A DNA stretch of 64,000 nt, from positions 85,643 to 149,642 of the forward strand of contig NZ_BMQU01000015.1 of assembly GCF_014648275.1 (NCBI RefSeq), written 5' to 3'. Every line of letters starts with the position of its first letter. Position 1 is the first letter of the stretch. Positions 49,307-58,025 of this stretch are shown piece by piece. The notes below the pieces were generated by a model. The model was not told the DNA's origin and did no database searches. It saw only the letters and a program-made list of their open reading frames with translations. Both the position numbers and the translations under genes were made by a program. The DNA comes from Pseudomonas laurentiana. Lineage in GTDB: Bacteria; Pseudomonadota; Gammaproteobacteria; Pseudomonadales; Pseudomonadaceae.

Positions 49307-50092
49307 ATGGCACACGCTTTTGAAATCAACCGCACGCCCAGTGCGCTGGCGGGCACGTTGGACAGCCCAGAGATTCGTCAGGCGCGAATCGACCTGGCGG
49401 CCTGCTTTCGCATGTCGGCCCGGCTGGGAATGGGCGAAGGCATTTGCAATCATTTTTCCTTCGTACTGCCGGGGCACCGGGATCTGTTCCTGGTCAACCC
49501 GTACGGCCTTGCGTTTGCCGAGATCACGGCGTCGTCGCTGCTGATCTGCGACTTCCACGGTCGCGTGGTGGCGGGTGAGGGGCAGCCAGAGGCCACGGCG
49601 TTCTTCATTCATGCCCAACTGCACCGCCTCAACCCTCGGGCGACCGCTGCCTTCCACACCCACATGCCGCACGCGACAGCACTGTGCATGCTGGAGGGGC
49701 AGCCCTTTGCCTGGGCCGGACAGACATCCCTGAAGTTCTACGAGCGCCTGGCCGTGGACGAGGATTACAACGGCTTGGCGCTGGACGCCAGCGAAGGTGA
49801 GCGCATCGCCCGGGCGGCGGGCACGGCGGACGTGGTGATGTTGAAAAACCATGGCCCGCTGGTGCTGGGGCCGAGCATCGCCGAGGCGTGGGATGATCTG
49901 TACTACCTGGAGCGGGCCGCCGAGGTGCAGCTCAAGGCGATGGCCAGCGGCAGACCCTTGCAGCGTGTCCCCCATGAGGTCGCCAGTGCGGCTTGTCGGC
50001 AGATGCTGATTGGCAATGCTGAAAGTGCCCGCCTGCATCTGGAGAGTGTGAAGCGTCAATTGGCGCGCACAGAGCCCGAGTTTGCCGTGTAG
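49307..50092 (+). CDS. Class-II aldolase/adducin family protein
   Basis: Predicted 261 aa from MAHAFEINRTPSALAG. The fold is recognised by GICNHFSFVLPG, the metal-binding HTHMPHATALC and a third histidine in LKNHGPLVLG. It could cleave or epimerise hydroxylated carboxylates or sugar phosphates. It is divergent from the aminotransferase, so it may belong to the same catabolic cluster. The in-frame extension back to 49016 is not family-like. Confidence 0.86.
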   Translation: MAHAFEINRTPSALAGTLDSPEIRQARIDLAACFRMSARLGMGEGICNHFSFVLPGHRDLFLVNPYGLAFAEITASSLLICDFHGRVVAGEGQPEATAFFIHAQLHRLNPRATAAFHTHMPHATALCMLEGQPFAWAGQTSLKFYERLAVDEDYNGLALDASEGERIARAAGTADVVMLKNHGPLVLGPSIAEAWDDLYYLERAAEVQLKAMASGRPLQRVPHEVASAACRQMLIGNAESARLHLESVKRQLARTEPEFAV

Positions 50093-50395
50093 AACGCGCG
50101 TATGCAGGGCTTCATGTCGATGGGTGTGCTGAGGTTCACGCCCCCACGATCAACTGTCCATACACCAACAGTTGATCAACAGGCTGTCGCCTCACAAGCA
50201 CGAGTCAATCGTGTTTATTCATAGATAACTGTTTGAAATTAAACAGATTTTATCTGTTGGCACGGTTCCTGTTACGTAGCTTGAAAGCGCACCGGACACA
50301 GGTGTGAAGCTGAGTAAACAGGAGCCGCCCAGTGCCACGTGAAATTCCATTGGACATCGTTGAGATGAGCGGCCCGAGCGTTTCAGGAGTCGCTT
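50093..50395. other. Intergenic region before the Liv-type operon
   Basis: 303 bp with no gene. It contains an AT-rich stretch at 50210-50255, followed by a possible sigma-54 promoter at 50257-50273. The ribosome site of the AMP-binding gene (CAGGAG) is near 50384. Confidence 0.4.
50257..50273 (+). promoter_or_regulatory. Possible sigma-54 promoter, imperfect -12
   Basis: TTGGCACG is a perfect -24 element. At the correct spacing the -12 reads CTGTT instead of TTGCW, with the key GC changed to GT. It may be weak or non-functional. It lies about 125 bp before the AMP-binding gene. Confidence 0.35.
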
Positions 50396-51355
50396 ATGAA
50401 TGTGCATGAACTGAATGGCTGGCCGCTTGACGTGGTGCCGGATTTTGCCCTGGCGTCCTTGCGTCGCTGGGCCAGGGAAAAACCATTACAGATCGCCTTG
50501 CGTCACCGCCGCCAAGGCACCTGGAAGGCCTGGCGCTGGATCGATGTATTGCGTGAAGTTGAACGCTGCGCGGCAGGCTTGCGTCAACAGGGCTTTGAGC
50601 CTGAAGCGCAGTTGGTGTTGTGTGGTGCGATTGAACCGTCCCTGCTGATCTTCGCACTAGCGGCTCACAGCCTGGGTGGATACAGTGCGGTCATTAGCCC
50701 GCAGAGCCGTGGCGAGGTGTTGCAGCGGCAATTGCGCCTGCTGCGTCCGGGCTTTGCGTTTGTGCAGCGCCGCGAAACGGTTGCCCATTGGCGTCTGGCC
50801 GGGCTTGACGCGGTGACCCCGCTGCAACTGTTCTGTGCCCAGGCCAGCTCCGCAGCGCAAGGGGCATTTCAGGTGTTGCCCTTGGCGACGCTGTTTAGCG
50901 GTGAGCCGTTGCACCATGCCCGTCAGGGATGGGCTCAGGTCGCCAGTGACGAGGTGGTGTGGGTTGATGAAGGCACAGAGTGGACTCAAGGTCTGGCTCA
51001 TGTGCTGAGCCGCTGGCTGGAGCGCGGCGAAGGTTTCGCCTTTCCGGAAACCCGAGAGACGGCCAGCCGTGACCGCCGTGAGATCGCACCGACCGCGCTC
51101 TTGCTGTCCACGCCGCGTGCGCAGGCGCTGGCCGAGGAAATCGAGGCCCGGCTGGCACCTCACGGCAGTTGGCGGCGCCGTCTGTGCGATTGGACCCTGG
51201 CTGACCCGCGGCGCGGCCTGCGCCGCTGGATCAAGTCACGGGTGCGTCATTTGCTCGGCTTCCAGCGTGTGGCTCATATCGAAACCCCGGTCAATGCCGA
51301 GCGCGCACCGGGTCGACTGTTGTGGCTGCATGAGCACCAGGAGCGTGTCGCATGA
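50396..51355 (+). CDS. Truncated AMP-binding (acyl-CoA synthetase-like) protein
   Basis: Predicted 319 aa; acyl-CoA synthetases of this type are about 600-650. The N-terminal third looks like AMP-binding enzymes: GTWKAWRWIDVLREVERCAAGLRQQG and LIFALAAHSLGGYSAVISPQS. The ATP-binding TSGTTGxPKG signature and the adenylation core are missing. The C-terminal segment GSWRRRLCDWTLADPRRG resembles the arginine-rich mid-region of long-chain synthetases. The gene stays open and overlaps livG by four bases, so it is maintained in the operon. It is probably catalytically dead, or has a binding or regulatory role for the imported substrate. Confidence 0.75.
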   Translation: MNVHELNGWPLDVVPDFALASLRRWAREKPLQIALRHRRQGTWKAWRWIDVLREVERCAAGLRQQGFEPEAQLVLCGAIEPSLLIFALAAHSLGGYSAVISPQSRGEVLQRQLRLLRPGFAFVQRRETVAHWRLAGLDAVTPLQLFCAQASSAAQGAFQVLPLATLFSGEPLHHARQGWAQVASDEVVWVDEGTEWTQGLAHVLSRWLERGEGFAFPETRETASRDRREIAPTALLLSTPRAQALAEEIEARLAPHGSWRRRLCDWTLADPRRGLRRWIKSRVRHLLGFQRVAHIETPVNAERAPGRLLWLHEHQERVA

Positions 51356-52122
51356 GTACGCTCCTTGAAGTGCGCAATATTTCCCTGTCGTTCAAGGGTG
51401 TGAAGGCCATCAGTGACCTGTCGTTCGCCGTGCGTCGTGGCGAGATCTGCGCACTGATCGGCCCCAACGGCGCGGGCAAGAGCTCGCTGTTGAACATCCT
51501 CAACGGCGTCTACCGTGCCGATGCCGGCGAACTGGTGTTCGATGCCGAACGGCTGCACCGGCCCCATCCCCTGACGGCGGCGCGTCTGGGCATCGGCCGC
51601 ACGTTCCAGAACAACGCGCTGTTCAAGAACATGAGCGTGCTGGACAACCTGCTCACCGGCCTGTCCCGTTTTCAGCGCAGCTTTTTTATCGAGCAGGCGC
51701 TGGGTTTGCCACGGGCCCGGCGCGAGGCGCGGGTGTTCGCCGAACGTGCCGAGCAGGTGTTGGAATTCCTTGAGTTGCAGCCCTGGCGCGACGTGGCCGT
51801 AGGCAGCCTGGCATATGGCCTGCAAAAGCGCGTGGAGCTGGGCCGCGCCCTGATCGCCCAACCCACACTGTTATTGCTCGACGAACCCATGGCCGGCATG
51901 AATGCCGAGGAAAAGCAGGAGATGAGCCGCTTCATCGCCGACATCAACCGCGACCTGGGTGCCACGGTGATTCTGATCGAGCATGACATCAAGGTCGTCA
52001 TGGACCTCTGCGCCCACGTCGTGGTGCTCGACTACGGGCGCAAAGTGGGTGACGGCACGCCCGCCGAGGTGCAGGCCAACCCTGACGTAATCGCTGCCTA
52101 CCTGGGGACGGTGCACGGATGA
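51352..52122 (+). CDS. livG: Branched-chain-type ABC transporter ATPase (LivG)
   Basis: Predicted 256 aa. Walker A GPNGAGKSS, signature region VGSLAYGLQKRVELGRALI (with the LivG-type degenerate LAYG), Walker B LLLLDEPMAGMN and H-loop IEHDI. The start overlaps the preceding stop (ATGA) and the stop overlaps livH likewise. It energises the LivH/LivM importer. In such clusters the substrate is often an aromatic or carboxylic compound rather than Leu/Ile/Val. Confidence 0.9.
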   Translation: MSTLLEVRNISLSFKGVKAISDLSFAVRRGEICALIGPNGAGKSSLLNILNGVYRADAGELVFDAERLHRPHPLTAARLGIGRTFQNNALFKNMSVLDNLLTGLSRFQRSFFIEQALGLPRARREARVFAERAEQVLEFLELQPWRDVAVGSLAYGLQKRVELGRALIAQPTLLLLDEPMAGMNAEEKQEMSRFIADINRDLGATVILIEHDIKVVMDLCAHVVVLDYGRKVGDGTPAEVQANPDVIAAYLGTVHG

Positions 52123-53000
52123 ATTTCTTCTTGGAAACCCTGATCGGCGGCTTGCTCGCCGGCACCATGTACTCGTTGGTGGCCATCGGTTTTGTGTTGA
52201 TCTACAAGGCCAGTGGCGTGTTCAACTTCGCCCAGGGCGCAATGCTGCTGTTCTCTGCGCTGACCTTTGTCAGCCTGCACGAGCAGGGCGTGCCCTTCGC
52301 CTTGGCGCTGCTCCTGACCCTGCTGGTGATGATCATCGGTGCGCTGTTGATCGAGCGCCTGGTGCTGCGGCCCTTGGTCAACCGTTCGCAGATCACCCTG
52401 TTCATGGCCACCCTCGGCTTGTCCTTCATTATCGAAGGGCTGGCGCAAGGGCTGATGGGTGCCCAGGTACGGGCGCTGGACTTGGGTATCGAGGATATCC
52501 CGTTGTTCGTCGGCGAGGTCATGATCAGCCAGTTCGACCTGATCGCCGCCGCCGTTGCGGCCGTGCTGGTCGCGCTGTTGGCGCTGCTGTTCAACCGTAC
52601 GCGAATCGGCATCGCCCTGCGTGCAGTGGCGGACGATACCCGGGCAGCCTTGTCGATCGGCATCAACCTCAACCGCATCTGGCAGATTGTCTGGGCCGTG
52701 GCCGGGATGGTCGGGCTGGTGGCCGGGTTGCTCTGGGGCGCGCGTCAAGGTGTGCAGTTTTCGCTGTCACTGGTGGTGCTCAAGGCCCTGCCGGTACTGA
52801 TCATCGGCGGTTTCACCTCGATTGGCGGGGCGATTGTCGGCGGGCTGATCGTCGGAGCTGCCGAGAACCTTGCCGAAGCCTACATCGGCCCGCTGATTGG
52901 CGGCGGCATCACCCCTTGGTTCGCCTACTTCCTCGCCCTGGTATTCCTCTATATTCGCCCGGCCGGCCTGTTTGGCGACCGTGCCATCGAACGAGTGTGA
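52119..53000 (+). CDS. livH: Branched-chain-type ABC permease (LivH)
   Basis: Predicted 293 aa with about eight membrane helices. Family segments are LLAGTMYSLVAIGFVLIYKASGVFNFAQGAM at the start and LIIGGFTSIGGAIVGGLIVG near the C-terminus. It pairs with LivM encoded four bases downstream. Confidence 0.92.
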   Translation: MNFFLETLIGGLLAGTMYSLVAIGFVLIYKASGVFNFAQGAMLLFSALTFVSLHEQGVPFALALLLTLLVMIIGALLIERLVLRPLVNRSQITLFMATLGLSFIIEGLAQGLMGAQVRALDLGIEDIPLFVGEVMISQFDLIAAAVAAVLVALLALLFNRTRIGIALRAVADDTRAALSIGINLNRIWQIVWAVAGMVGLVAGLLWGARQGVQFSLSLVVLKALPVLIIGGFTSIGGAIVGGLIVGAAENLAEAYIGPLIGGGITPWFAYFLALVFLYIRPAGLFGDRAIERV

Positions 53001-53004
53001 TCGT

Positions 53005-54069
53005 ATGACCACGACTACTGCGCGCCTCACCGCCAGCTTTGACGATGCGCCGCTGACCCTGGTACGTCGGCGCTGGCCTCTGGGCCTGGCGCTCCTGCTG
53101 CTGGTGGCCTTCGTAGCCTTGCCGCTGCTGGGCGATGACTACTGGCTCAATGCAATCCTGATTCCGTTCCTGGTGCTCTCACTGGCCGGTCTGGGCTTGA
53201 ACCTGCTGACCGGCTACACCGGCCAGACCTCGGTCGGCGCCGCTGGCTTCATGGCAGTAGGGGCCTTTGCCACCTATGGCCTGCTGCTGCGTGTGCCGGG
53301 TATCCCTCTGCCGCTGGCGTTGGTGGGCGGCGGGTTGATTGCCGCGTTCCTTGGCATGCTGTTCGGCATTCCCAGTGCGAGAATCAAAGGCTTCTACCTG
53401 ATGGTCACCACACTTGCCGCACAGTTTTTCATCGAGTGGGTGTTTGCCAAGTTTCCCTGGTTCTACAACTATGCGTCGTCCGGCACCATCAGTGCGCCGC
53501 GCCTGGAACTGTTCGGCTACAGCCTGGCCTCACCGGTCGGCCGCTACCTGCTGACCTTGAGCTGTGTGGTCCTGCTGACCTGGGTTGCGGTGAACCTGGT
53601 ACGCAGCCAGACAGGCCGTAACTGGATGGCGATCCGGGACATGGACACGGCGGCTGCAGTGATCGGTATCCCGGTGGACCGCTACAAACGCCTGGCGTTC
53701 GCGGTCAGTTCGTTCTACCTGGGCATTGCCGGTGCGCTCTGGGCGTTCGCCTACCTGGGGACGGCCAGTGCTGGCAGCTTCGATATCAATCGCTCCTTCC
53801 AGATCCTGTTCATCATCATTATTGGCGGCATGGGCAGCATTGCCGGCAATTTCGTCGGTGCCGCGTTCATCAGCCTGATGCCGATCTTTCTCAACCACGC
53901 CGGGCAGTGGTTGTTTGGCGGCAACGTCGATGCCGGTCAACTGCAGAACCTGCAGAAAATCCTTTTTGGCACACTGATCATCGTATTCCTGATCAAGGAG
54001 CCGGAAGGGCTGGTACGCCTGGTCGGCAACCTGCGTGACCGGCTCAGGACCTGGCCACTGCGTTTCTAG
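53005..54069 (+). CDS. livM: Branched-chain-type ABC permease (LivM)
   Basis: Predicted 354 aa from MTTTTARLTASFDDAP, four bases after livH. Many hydrophobic helices carry the LivM segments GYTGQTSVGAAGFMAVGAF and IIIIGGMGSIAGNFVGAAF. The long in-frame extension to 52897 lies inside livH and is rejected. Confidence 0.92.
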   Translation: MTTTTARLTASFDDAPLTLVRRRWPLGLALLLLVAFVALPLLGDDYWLNAILIPFLVLSLAGLGLNLLTGYTGQTSVGAAGFMAVGAFATYGLLLRVPGIPLPLALVGGGLIAAFLGMLFGIPSARIKGFYLMVTTLAAQFFIEWVFAKFPWFYNYASSGTISAPRLELFGYSLASPVGRYLLTLSCVVLLTWVAVNLVRSQTGRNWMAIRDMDTAAAVIGIPVDRYKRLAFAVSSFYLGIAGALWAFAYLGTASAGSFDINRSFQILFIIIIGGMGSIAGNFVGAAFISLMPIFLNHAGQWLFGGNVDAGQLQNLQKILFGTLIIVFLIKEPEGLVRLVGNLRDRLRTWPLRF

Positions 54070-54147
54070 CACGATCACTATTTCCATGAACCTTGACCCG
54101 ACCACGGGAGGGGGCGAACCACACACCCTTTCAAAGAAGTGAATGAC

Positions 54148-55488
54148 ATGCGTAACCCTTTCCAGCGTACCCTCATCGGCGCCTTGTTTGCCCTTGGCCT
54201 CCAGTCCCTGCTGCCAACGGTGGCGCAAGCCGCCAGCAATGAGCAGTTTGTGCCCATGGCCACCTACCGTGTCGGCGCCTATGCCTCCAGTGGCATCCCT
54301 TGGTGGGCTGGCGAGATTGATTATTTTCGCTATATCAACGAAGTCGAGGGCGGCATCAATGGCGTAAAACTGGTCTGGCAGGAGTGCGAGACGGAGTGGA
54401 GCGTTGATCGTATCGTCGAGTGCTACGAGCGCTACAAGGGTGGCTTGAACGGCGCACCGACAGCCTTCTTCTTCACCCACAGTACACCGGGGTCGTATGC
54501 GCTGATGGAGAAGGGCGCCGCTGACCGGATACCGTTGATCGATGGTGCAGGCGGGCGTACCGAGTCCACCGACGGCAGCGTGTTTCCGTACGCGTTTCCG
54601 TTGTTGCTCAATTACTACGGCCAGGCCTCGGTGGGTATCAACTACATCGCCCAGCGTGAGGGCGGGTTCGACAAGCTCAAGGGCAAGAAGATCGTGACCG
54701 TCTACCACGACTCTGCCTATGGCCGCGAGACCCAGGCGCCGATGGCGTTGCTGGCACAGAAGTATGGCTTCGAGAACATCCAGATCCCGGTGGCCGATCC
54801 GGGTAACGAACAGTCCGCGCAGTGGCGCCAAGTGCGTCAGATCAAACCGGACTGGGTGTTTCTGCGCACCTGGGGTGTGTCCACTCCGGTCGGGATCAAG
54901 ACCGCAGCACGCTTTGGCATTGCGGTCGATCGCATCATCGGTGACGTCTGGGCCGGCTCAGAGGCTGACGTGATTCCGGCTGGCACGGCAGCCAAGGGCT
55001 ACCAGGCGCTGGCACCGTTCCCCGGTGGCGCGGAATTCGAGATTCACAAACGCCTCAAGCAGTACATCCTCGACACCGGCAAGAGCGATCTCAAGGACCC
55101 TGCCTACTTCGGCAAGGTGTACTACAACGTCGGCCTGATCAACGCGGCGATTGCGGTCGAGGCATTGCGCACCGCACAAACGAAATTCGGCCATCGTCCG
55201 TTGAATGGGGAGGAAGCACGCTGGGGCTTCGAACACCTGAACATCGACGCTGCGCGCCTGAAGGCAAGCGGCTTCGAGGGGTTGCTGCCGCCATTGAAAC
55301 TGTCCTGCGCCGATCACGAGGGTGGTGGTGCCGCCCGTGTGCAGCAATGGGACGGCGAAAAGTGGCAGTTGGTGACGGGCTGGCTGCAAGCAGACCGCGA
55401 TACGCTGCGGCCGCTGATCGAGGCCAAGTCCGCCGCCTACGCCAAGGAAAAAGGCATCACCCCACGTGATTGCGCAGCCGAACAGTAA
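54148..55488 (+). CDS. Periplasmic substrate-binding protein, Liv type (first copy)
   Basis: Predicted 446 aa with a signal peptide (cleaved near AQAASN). A type-I periplasmic-binding fold follows, with YFRYINEVEGGINGVKLVWQ and IVTVYHDSAYGRETQAPMAL. It is longer than LivJ and related to amide/urea-type binding proteins. It is closely similar to the next gene over its whole length. The ATG at 54148 is used; a GTG at 54139 is possible. Confidence 0.9.
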   Translation: MRNPFQRTLIGALFALGLQSLLPTVAQAASNEQFVPMATYRVGAYASSGIPWWAGEIDYFRYINEVEGGINGVKLVWQECETEWSVDRIVECYERYKGGLNGAPTAFFFTHSTPGSYALMEKGAADRIPLIDGAGGRTESTDGSVFPYAFPLLLNYYGQASVGINYIAQREGGFDKLKGKKIVTVYHDSAYGRETQAPMALLAQKYGFENIQIPVADPGNEQSAQWRQVRQIKPDWVFLRTWGVSTPVGIKTAARFGIAVDRIIGDVWAGSEADVIPAGTAAKGYQALAPFPGGAEFEIHKRLKQYILDTGKSDLKDPAYFGKVYYNVGLINAAIAVEALRTAQTKFGHRPLNGEEARWGFEHLNIDAARLKASGFEGLLPPLKLSCADHEGGGAARVQQWDGEKWQLVTGWLQADRDTLRPLIEAKSAAYAKEKGITPRDCAAEQ

Positions 55489-55564
55489 GCCTGCCTGCCT
55501 CATGAACGCATCTGCCTGCGGCACCCCTGGGGTGGCCGCATGGCGAAAGGACGAGAGAGAACCC

Positions 55565-56911
55565 ATGACCTTGAATGCAACCCTCAAACACAGCGCCACC
55601 GCGCTCGCCTTGGCGCTAGGCCTGTACTCGGCATTGCCTCAACCGGCATTGGCAGCGGCCACCGAACAGTTTTTTCCGCTGGCGACCTATCGCGTCGGTG
55701 CCTATGCCTCCAGTGGTATTCCGGTTTGGGCCGGGATGATTGACTACCTGCGTTACATCAATGAGGTGGAAGGCGGCATCAATGGCGTCAAGTTGGTGTG
55801 GCAGGAATGCGAGACCGAATGGACGGCCGAGAAGGGCATCGAGTGCTACGAGCGCTTCAAGCATGGCCTTGAGGGTGCCCCGGTGGCGGTCTATCAGCCC
55901 AACGGAGCGCCCGCCGCCTACGCGCTGGGCGACAAGGCTGCCGCTGACCGGATACCGCTGATCACACTTGGCTATGGCCGCACCGAGGCCACTGACGGCA
56001 GTGTCTTTCCGTACAACTTCCCGGCCATGTTGACCTTCTACAGCGAGGCCTCGGCATTCATCAATTACGTGGCCGAGCGCGAAGGTGGCCTGGACAAGCT
56101 GAAGGGCAAGAAGATTGCCACCGTCTATCACGATTCGGCCTACGGTCGCGAAACCCAGGCGCCCCTGCGACTGCTGGCGGAAAAATATGGCTTCGAGAAC
56201 ATCCAGATTCCGGTGGCCGATCCGGGGAACGAGCAGGCTTCACAGTGGCGTCAGGTGCGCCAGCTCAAGCCGGATTGGGTATTCCTGCGTACCTGGGGGG
56301 TGTCCACACCTGTGGCGATCAAGACTGCGGCGCGCTTCGGTTATCCGGTCGACCACATCATTGGCGACATTTGGGCCAGCTCGAATGAGGACGTGCTGCC
56401 AGCCGGTGAAATGGGCAAAGGCTACCTGGCGTTGACGCCTTACCCGGGCGGCGCCAGTTTCGATATTCACCAGCGCATCAAGCAGCACATCCTCGATCAG
56501 GGAAAAAGCGACCTCAAGGACCCTAAGAGTTTTGGCAGCGTGTACTACAACTCCGGCCTGGTGAATGCGGCCATCGCGGTAGAGGCGATACGCGCCGGGC
56601 AGAAAAAATTCGGCAACCGCCCCCTCAACGGCGAAGAAGGTCGCTGGGGCCTGGAGCACCTGAACCTCGACGATGCACGCCTCAAGGAAATCGGGTTCCT
56701 GGGCCTGATGCAGCCACTCAAACTGTCGTGTGATGACCACGAAGGCGGCGGCGCAGCCAAGGTGCAGCAGTGGGACGGTAAGCAGTGGAACCTGATCACC
56801 GACTGGGTTCAGGCCGACCGCCAGACCTTGCGCCCGCTGATCGACGCCAAGTCTGCCGAGTACGCCAAAGAAAAAGGTGTTCAAGCACGCAAATGCGCGG
56901 TTGAGCAGTAA
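55565..56911 (+). CDS. Periplasmic substrate-binding protein, Liv type (second copy)
   Basis: Predicted 448 aa from MTLNATLKHSATALA, with a signal peptide cleaved near ALAAAT. It is clearly a tandem paralogue of the previous gene, with long identical stretches such as YINEVEGGINGVKLVWQECE. The differences cluster in a region just after VWAGMIDY and around PVAVYQPNGAPAAYALGDKA, compared with TAFFFTHSTPGSYALMEKGA in copy one. That is the part expected to line the ligand site. The two copies may serve different substrates with one channel. Confidence 0.9.
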   Translation: MTLNATLKHSATALALALGLYSALPQPALAAATEQFFPLATYRVGAYASSGIPVWAGMIDYLRYINEVEGGINGVKLVWQECETEWTAEKGIECYERFKHGLEGAPVAVYQPNGAPAAYALGDKAAADRIPLITLGYGRTEATDGSVFPYNFPAMLTFYSEASAFINYVAEREGGLDKLKGKKIATVYHDSAYGRETQAPLRLLAEKYGFENIQIPVADPGNEQASQWRQVRQLKPDWVFLRTWGVSTPVAIKTAARFGYPVDHIIGDIWASSNEDVLPAGEMGKGYLALTPYPGGASFDIHQRIKQHILDQGKSDLKDPKSFGSVYYNSGLVNAAIAVEAIRAGQKKFGNRPLNGEEGRWGLEHLNLDDARLKEIGFLGLMQPLKLSCDDHEGGGAAKVQQWDGKQWNLITDWVQADRQTLRPLIDAKSAEYAKEKGVQARKCAVEQ

Positions 56912-56978
56912 GTGATGCCTGCCCTGCGTGCCGCGATCCTGAACGGTGCGCCCGGAACTTAGTAGAAGGTGCGTAGAG

Positions 56979-57755
56979 ATGAATACAATAACCCGTCCTG
57001 TTGTCGAGCCTGCCGAACTGCTCGCCGTCGAGGACATCGAAGTGGTCTATGACGGTGCCATCCTCGCGGTTGTCGGGGTTTCCCTGCGGATCGAGGAGGG
57101 CGGTATTGTCGCGCTGCTGGGGGCCAACGGTGCAGGTAAAAGCACCACGCTCAAGGCCATCTCCGGGTTGGTCCAGGCCGACCGAGCGCGGGTTACCCGG
57201 GGCCAGATCCGCTTTCGTGGGCAGGACACCGCAGGGGTGGCTGCCAACGTGCTGGCCCGCCAGGGCATTGTTCATGTGCTGGAGGGGCGTCATGTGTTTG
57301 CCCACCTCACCATCGAGGAAAACCTGCGCAGCGGCGGCTTCTTGCGGAACCCCTCACGGCGAGAACTCGAGCAGGACCTGGAGCGGATCTACGCGTGGTT
57401 TCCACGGTTGAAGACCAAGCGCAAGACCCAGGCTGGCCTGACCTCAGGCGGCGAACAGCAGATGCTGGCCATCGGGCGTGCGCTGATGACCCGGCCCTCT
57501 CTTGTGTTGCTTGATGAGCCGTCCATGGGCCTGGCCCCGATCATCGTTGAGGAAATTTTCGATATCGTTGCCCAGCTCAATGCTCAGGAAGGCGTGAGTT
57601 TTCTGGTCGCCGAGCAGAACATCAATGTCGCGCTGCGTCATGCCAGCTATGCCTACATTCTGGAGAACGGCCGGGTGGTGGGTGAGGGCGCCGCCAGTGA
57701 GTTGGCCGCCCGCGAAGACATCCAGCATTTCTACCTCGGTGGCAAGGCCGACTGA
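56979..57755 (+). CDS. livF: Branched-chain-type ABC transporter ATPase (LivF)
   Basis: Predicted 258 aa from MNTITRPVVEPAELLAVED. Walker A GANGAGKST, signature TSGGEQQMLAIGRAL, Walker B LVLLDEPSMGLAP and H-loop region AEQNINVAL. It is the last gene of the operon. The stretch 57322-57484 is repeated downstream at 59790-59952, across the bacteriocin module. Confidence 0.92.
   Translation: MNTITRPVVEPAELLAVEDIEVVYDGAILAVVGVSLRIEEGGIVALLGANGAGKSTTLKAISGLVQADRARVTRGQIRFRGQDTAGVAANVLARQGIVHVLEGRHVFAHLTIEENLRSGGFLRNPSRRELEQDLERIYAWFPRLKTKRKTQAGLTSGGEQQMLAIGRALMTRPSLVLLDEPSMGLAPIIVEEIFDIVAQLNAQEGVSFLVAEQNINVALRHASYAYILENGRVVGEGAASELAAREDIQHFYLGGKAD
57322..57484 (+). repeat. livF-internal copy of a 163-bp direct repeat
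   Basis: This is the part of livF that encodes residues from about 115 to 169, including the ABC signature. A second copy lies at 59790-59952 in the same orientation. By eye the copies differ at about 13 positions and, within the aligned frame, the changes are synonymous. The second copy therefore came from another functional livF allele rather than decaying in place. Confidence 0.85.
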
Positions 57756-58025
57756 GGCCCGCCAGGCACGCGTTTTTCCCCTCTCCCGATGGACGCCTGT
57801 GCGTCCATCGGTGCGGTTTCCTACCGTATCCTGCACCTGATCGCTCCTTTTCCAGCCTATACACAATCGCACTCGCGCAAACTTCCGCACATGACCAGGT
57901 GCGCGGAAATTCAAAACTACGAATGGTTCTACGAATAAAACTTTAAGTTACTGAGCAAAATTGACCAACATCCGTTTTGAACGACAAGCTCCCCGGCTCT
58001 ACATGATGCGATACCAGGACTTGTC
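57756..58025. promoter_or_regulatory. Regulatory region of the bacteriocin
   Basis: 270 bp without a gene. It begins with the livF downstream flank, whose TTTTCCAGCCTATACACA-like part (57847-57864) is echoed after the second livF fragment. It then becomes AT-rich and holds the 8-bp direct repeat at 57917-57936. No ribosome site stands out before the ATG at 58026. Confidence 0.5.
57917..57936 (+). repeat. CTACGAAT direct repeat upstream of the bacteriocin
   Basis: Two perfect copies of CTACGAAT with 12-bp spacing (57917 and 57929), about 90 bp before the toxin start, in an AT-rich segment. The placement suits an activator box analogous to the PrtN P-box of pyocin genes, but the sequence is not the published P-box. 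Confidence 0.45.

Noticed and set aside
53530-54831. 433-codon minus-strand frame across livM and the first binding-protein gene
   Set aside because: It spans a gene boundary on the opposite strand and has no protein-family features.
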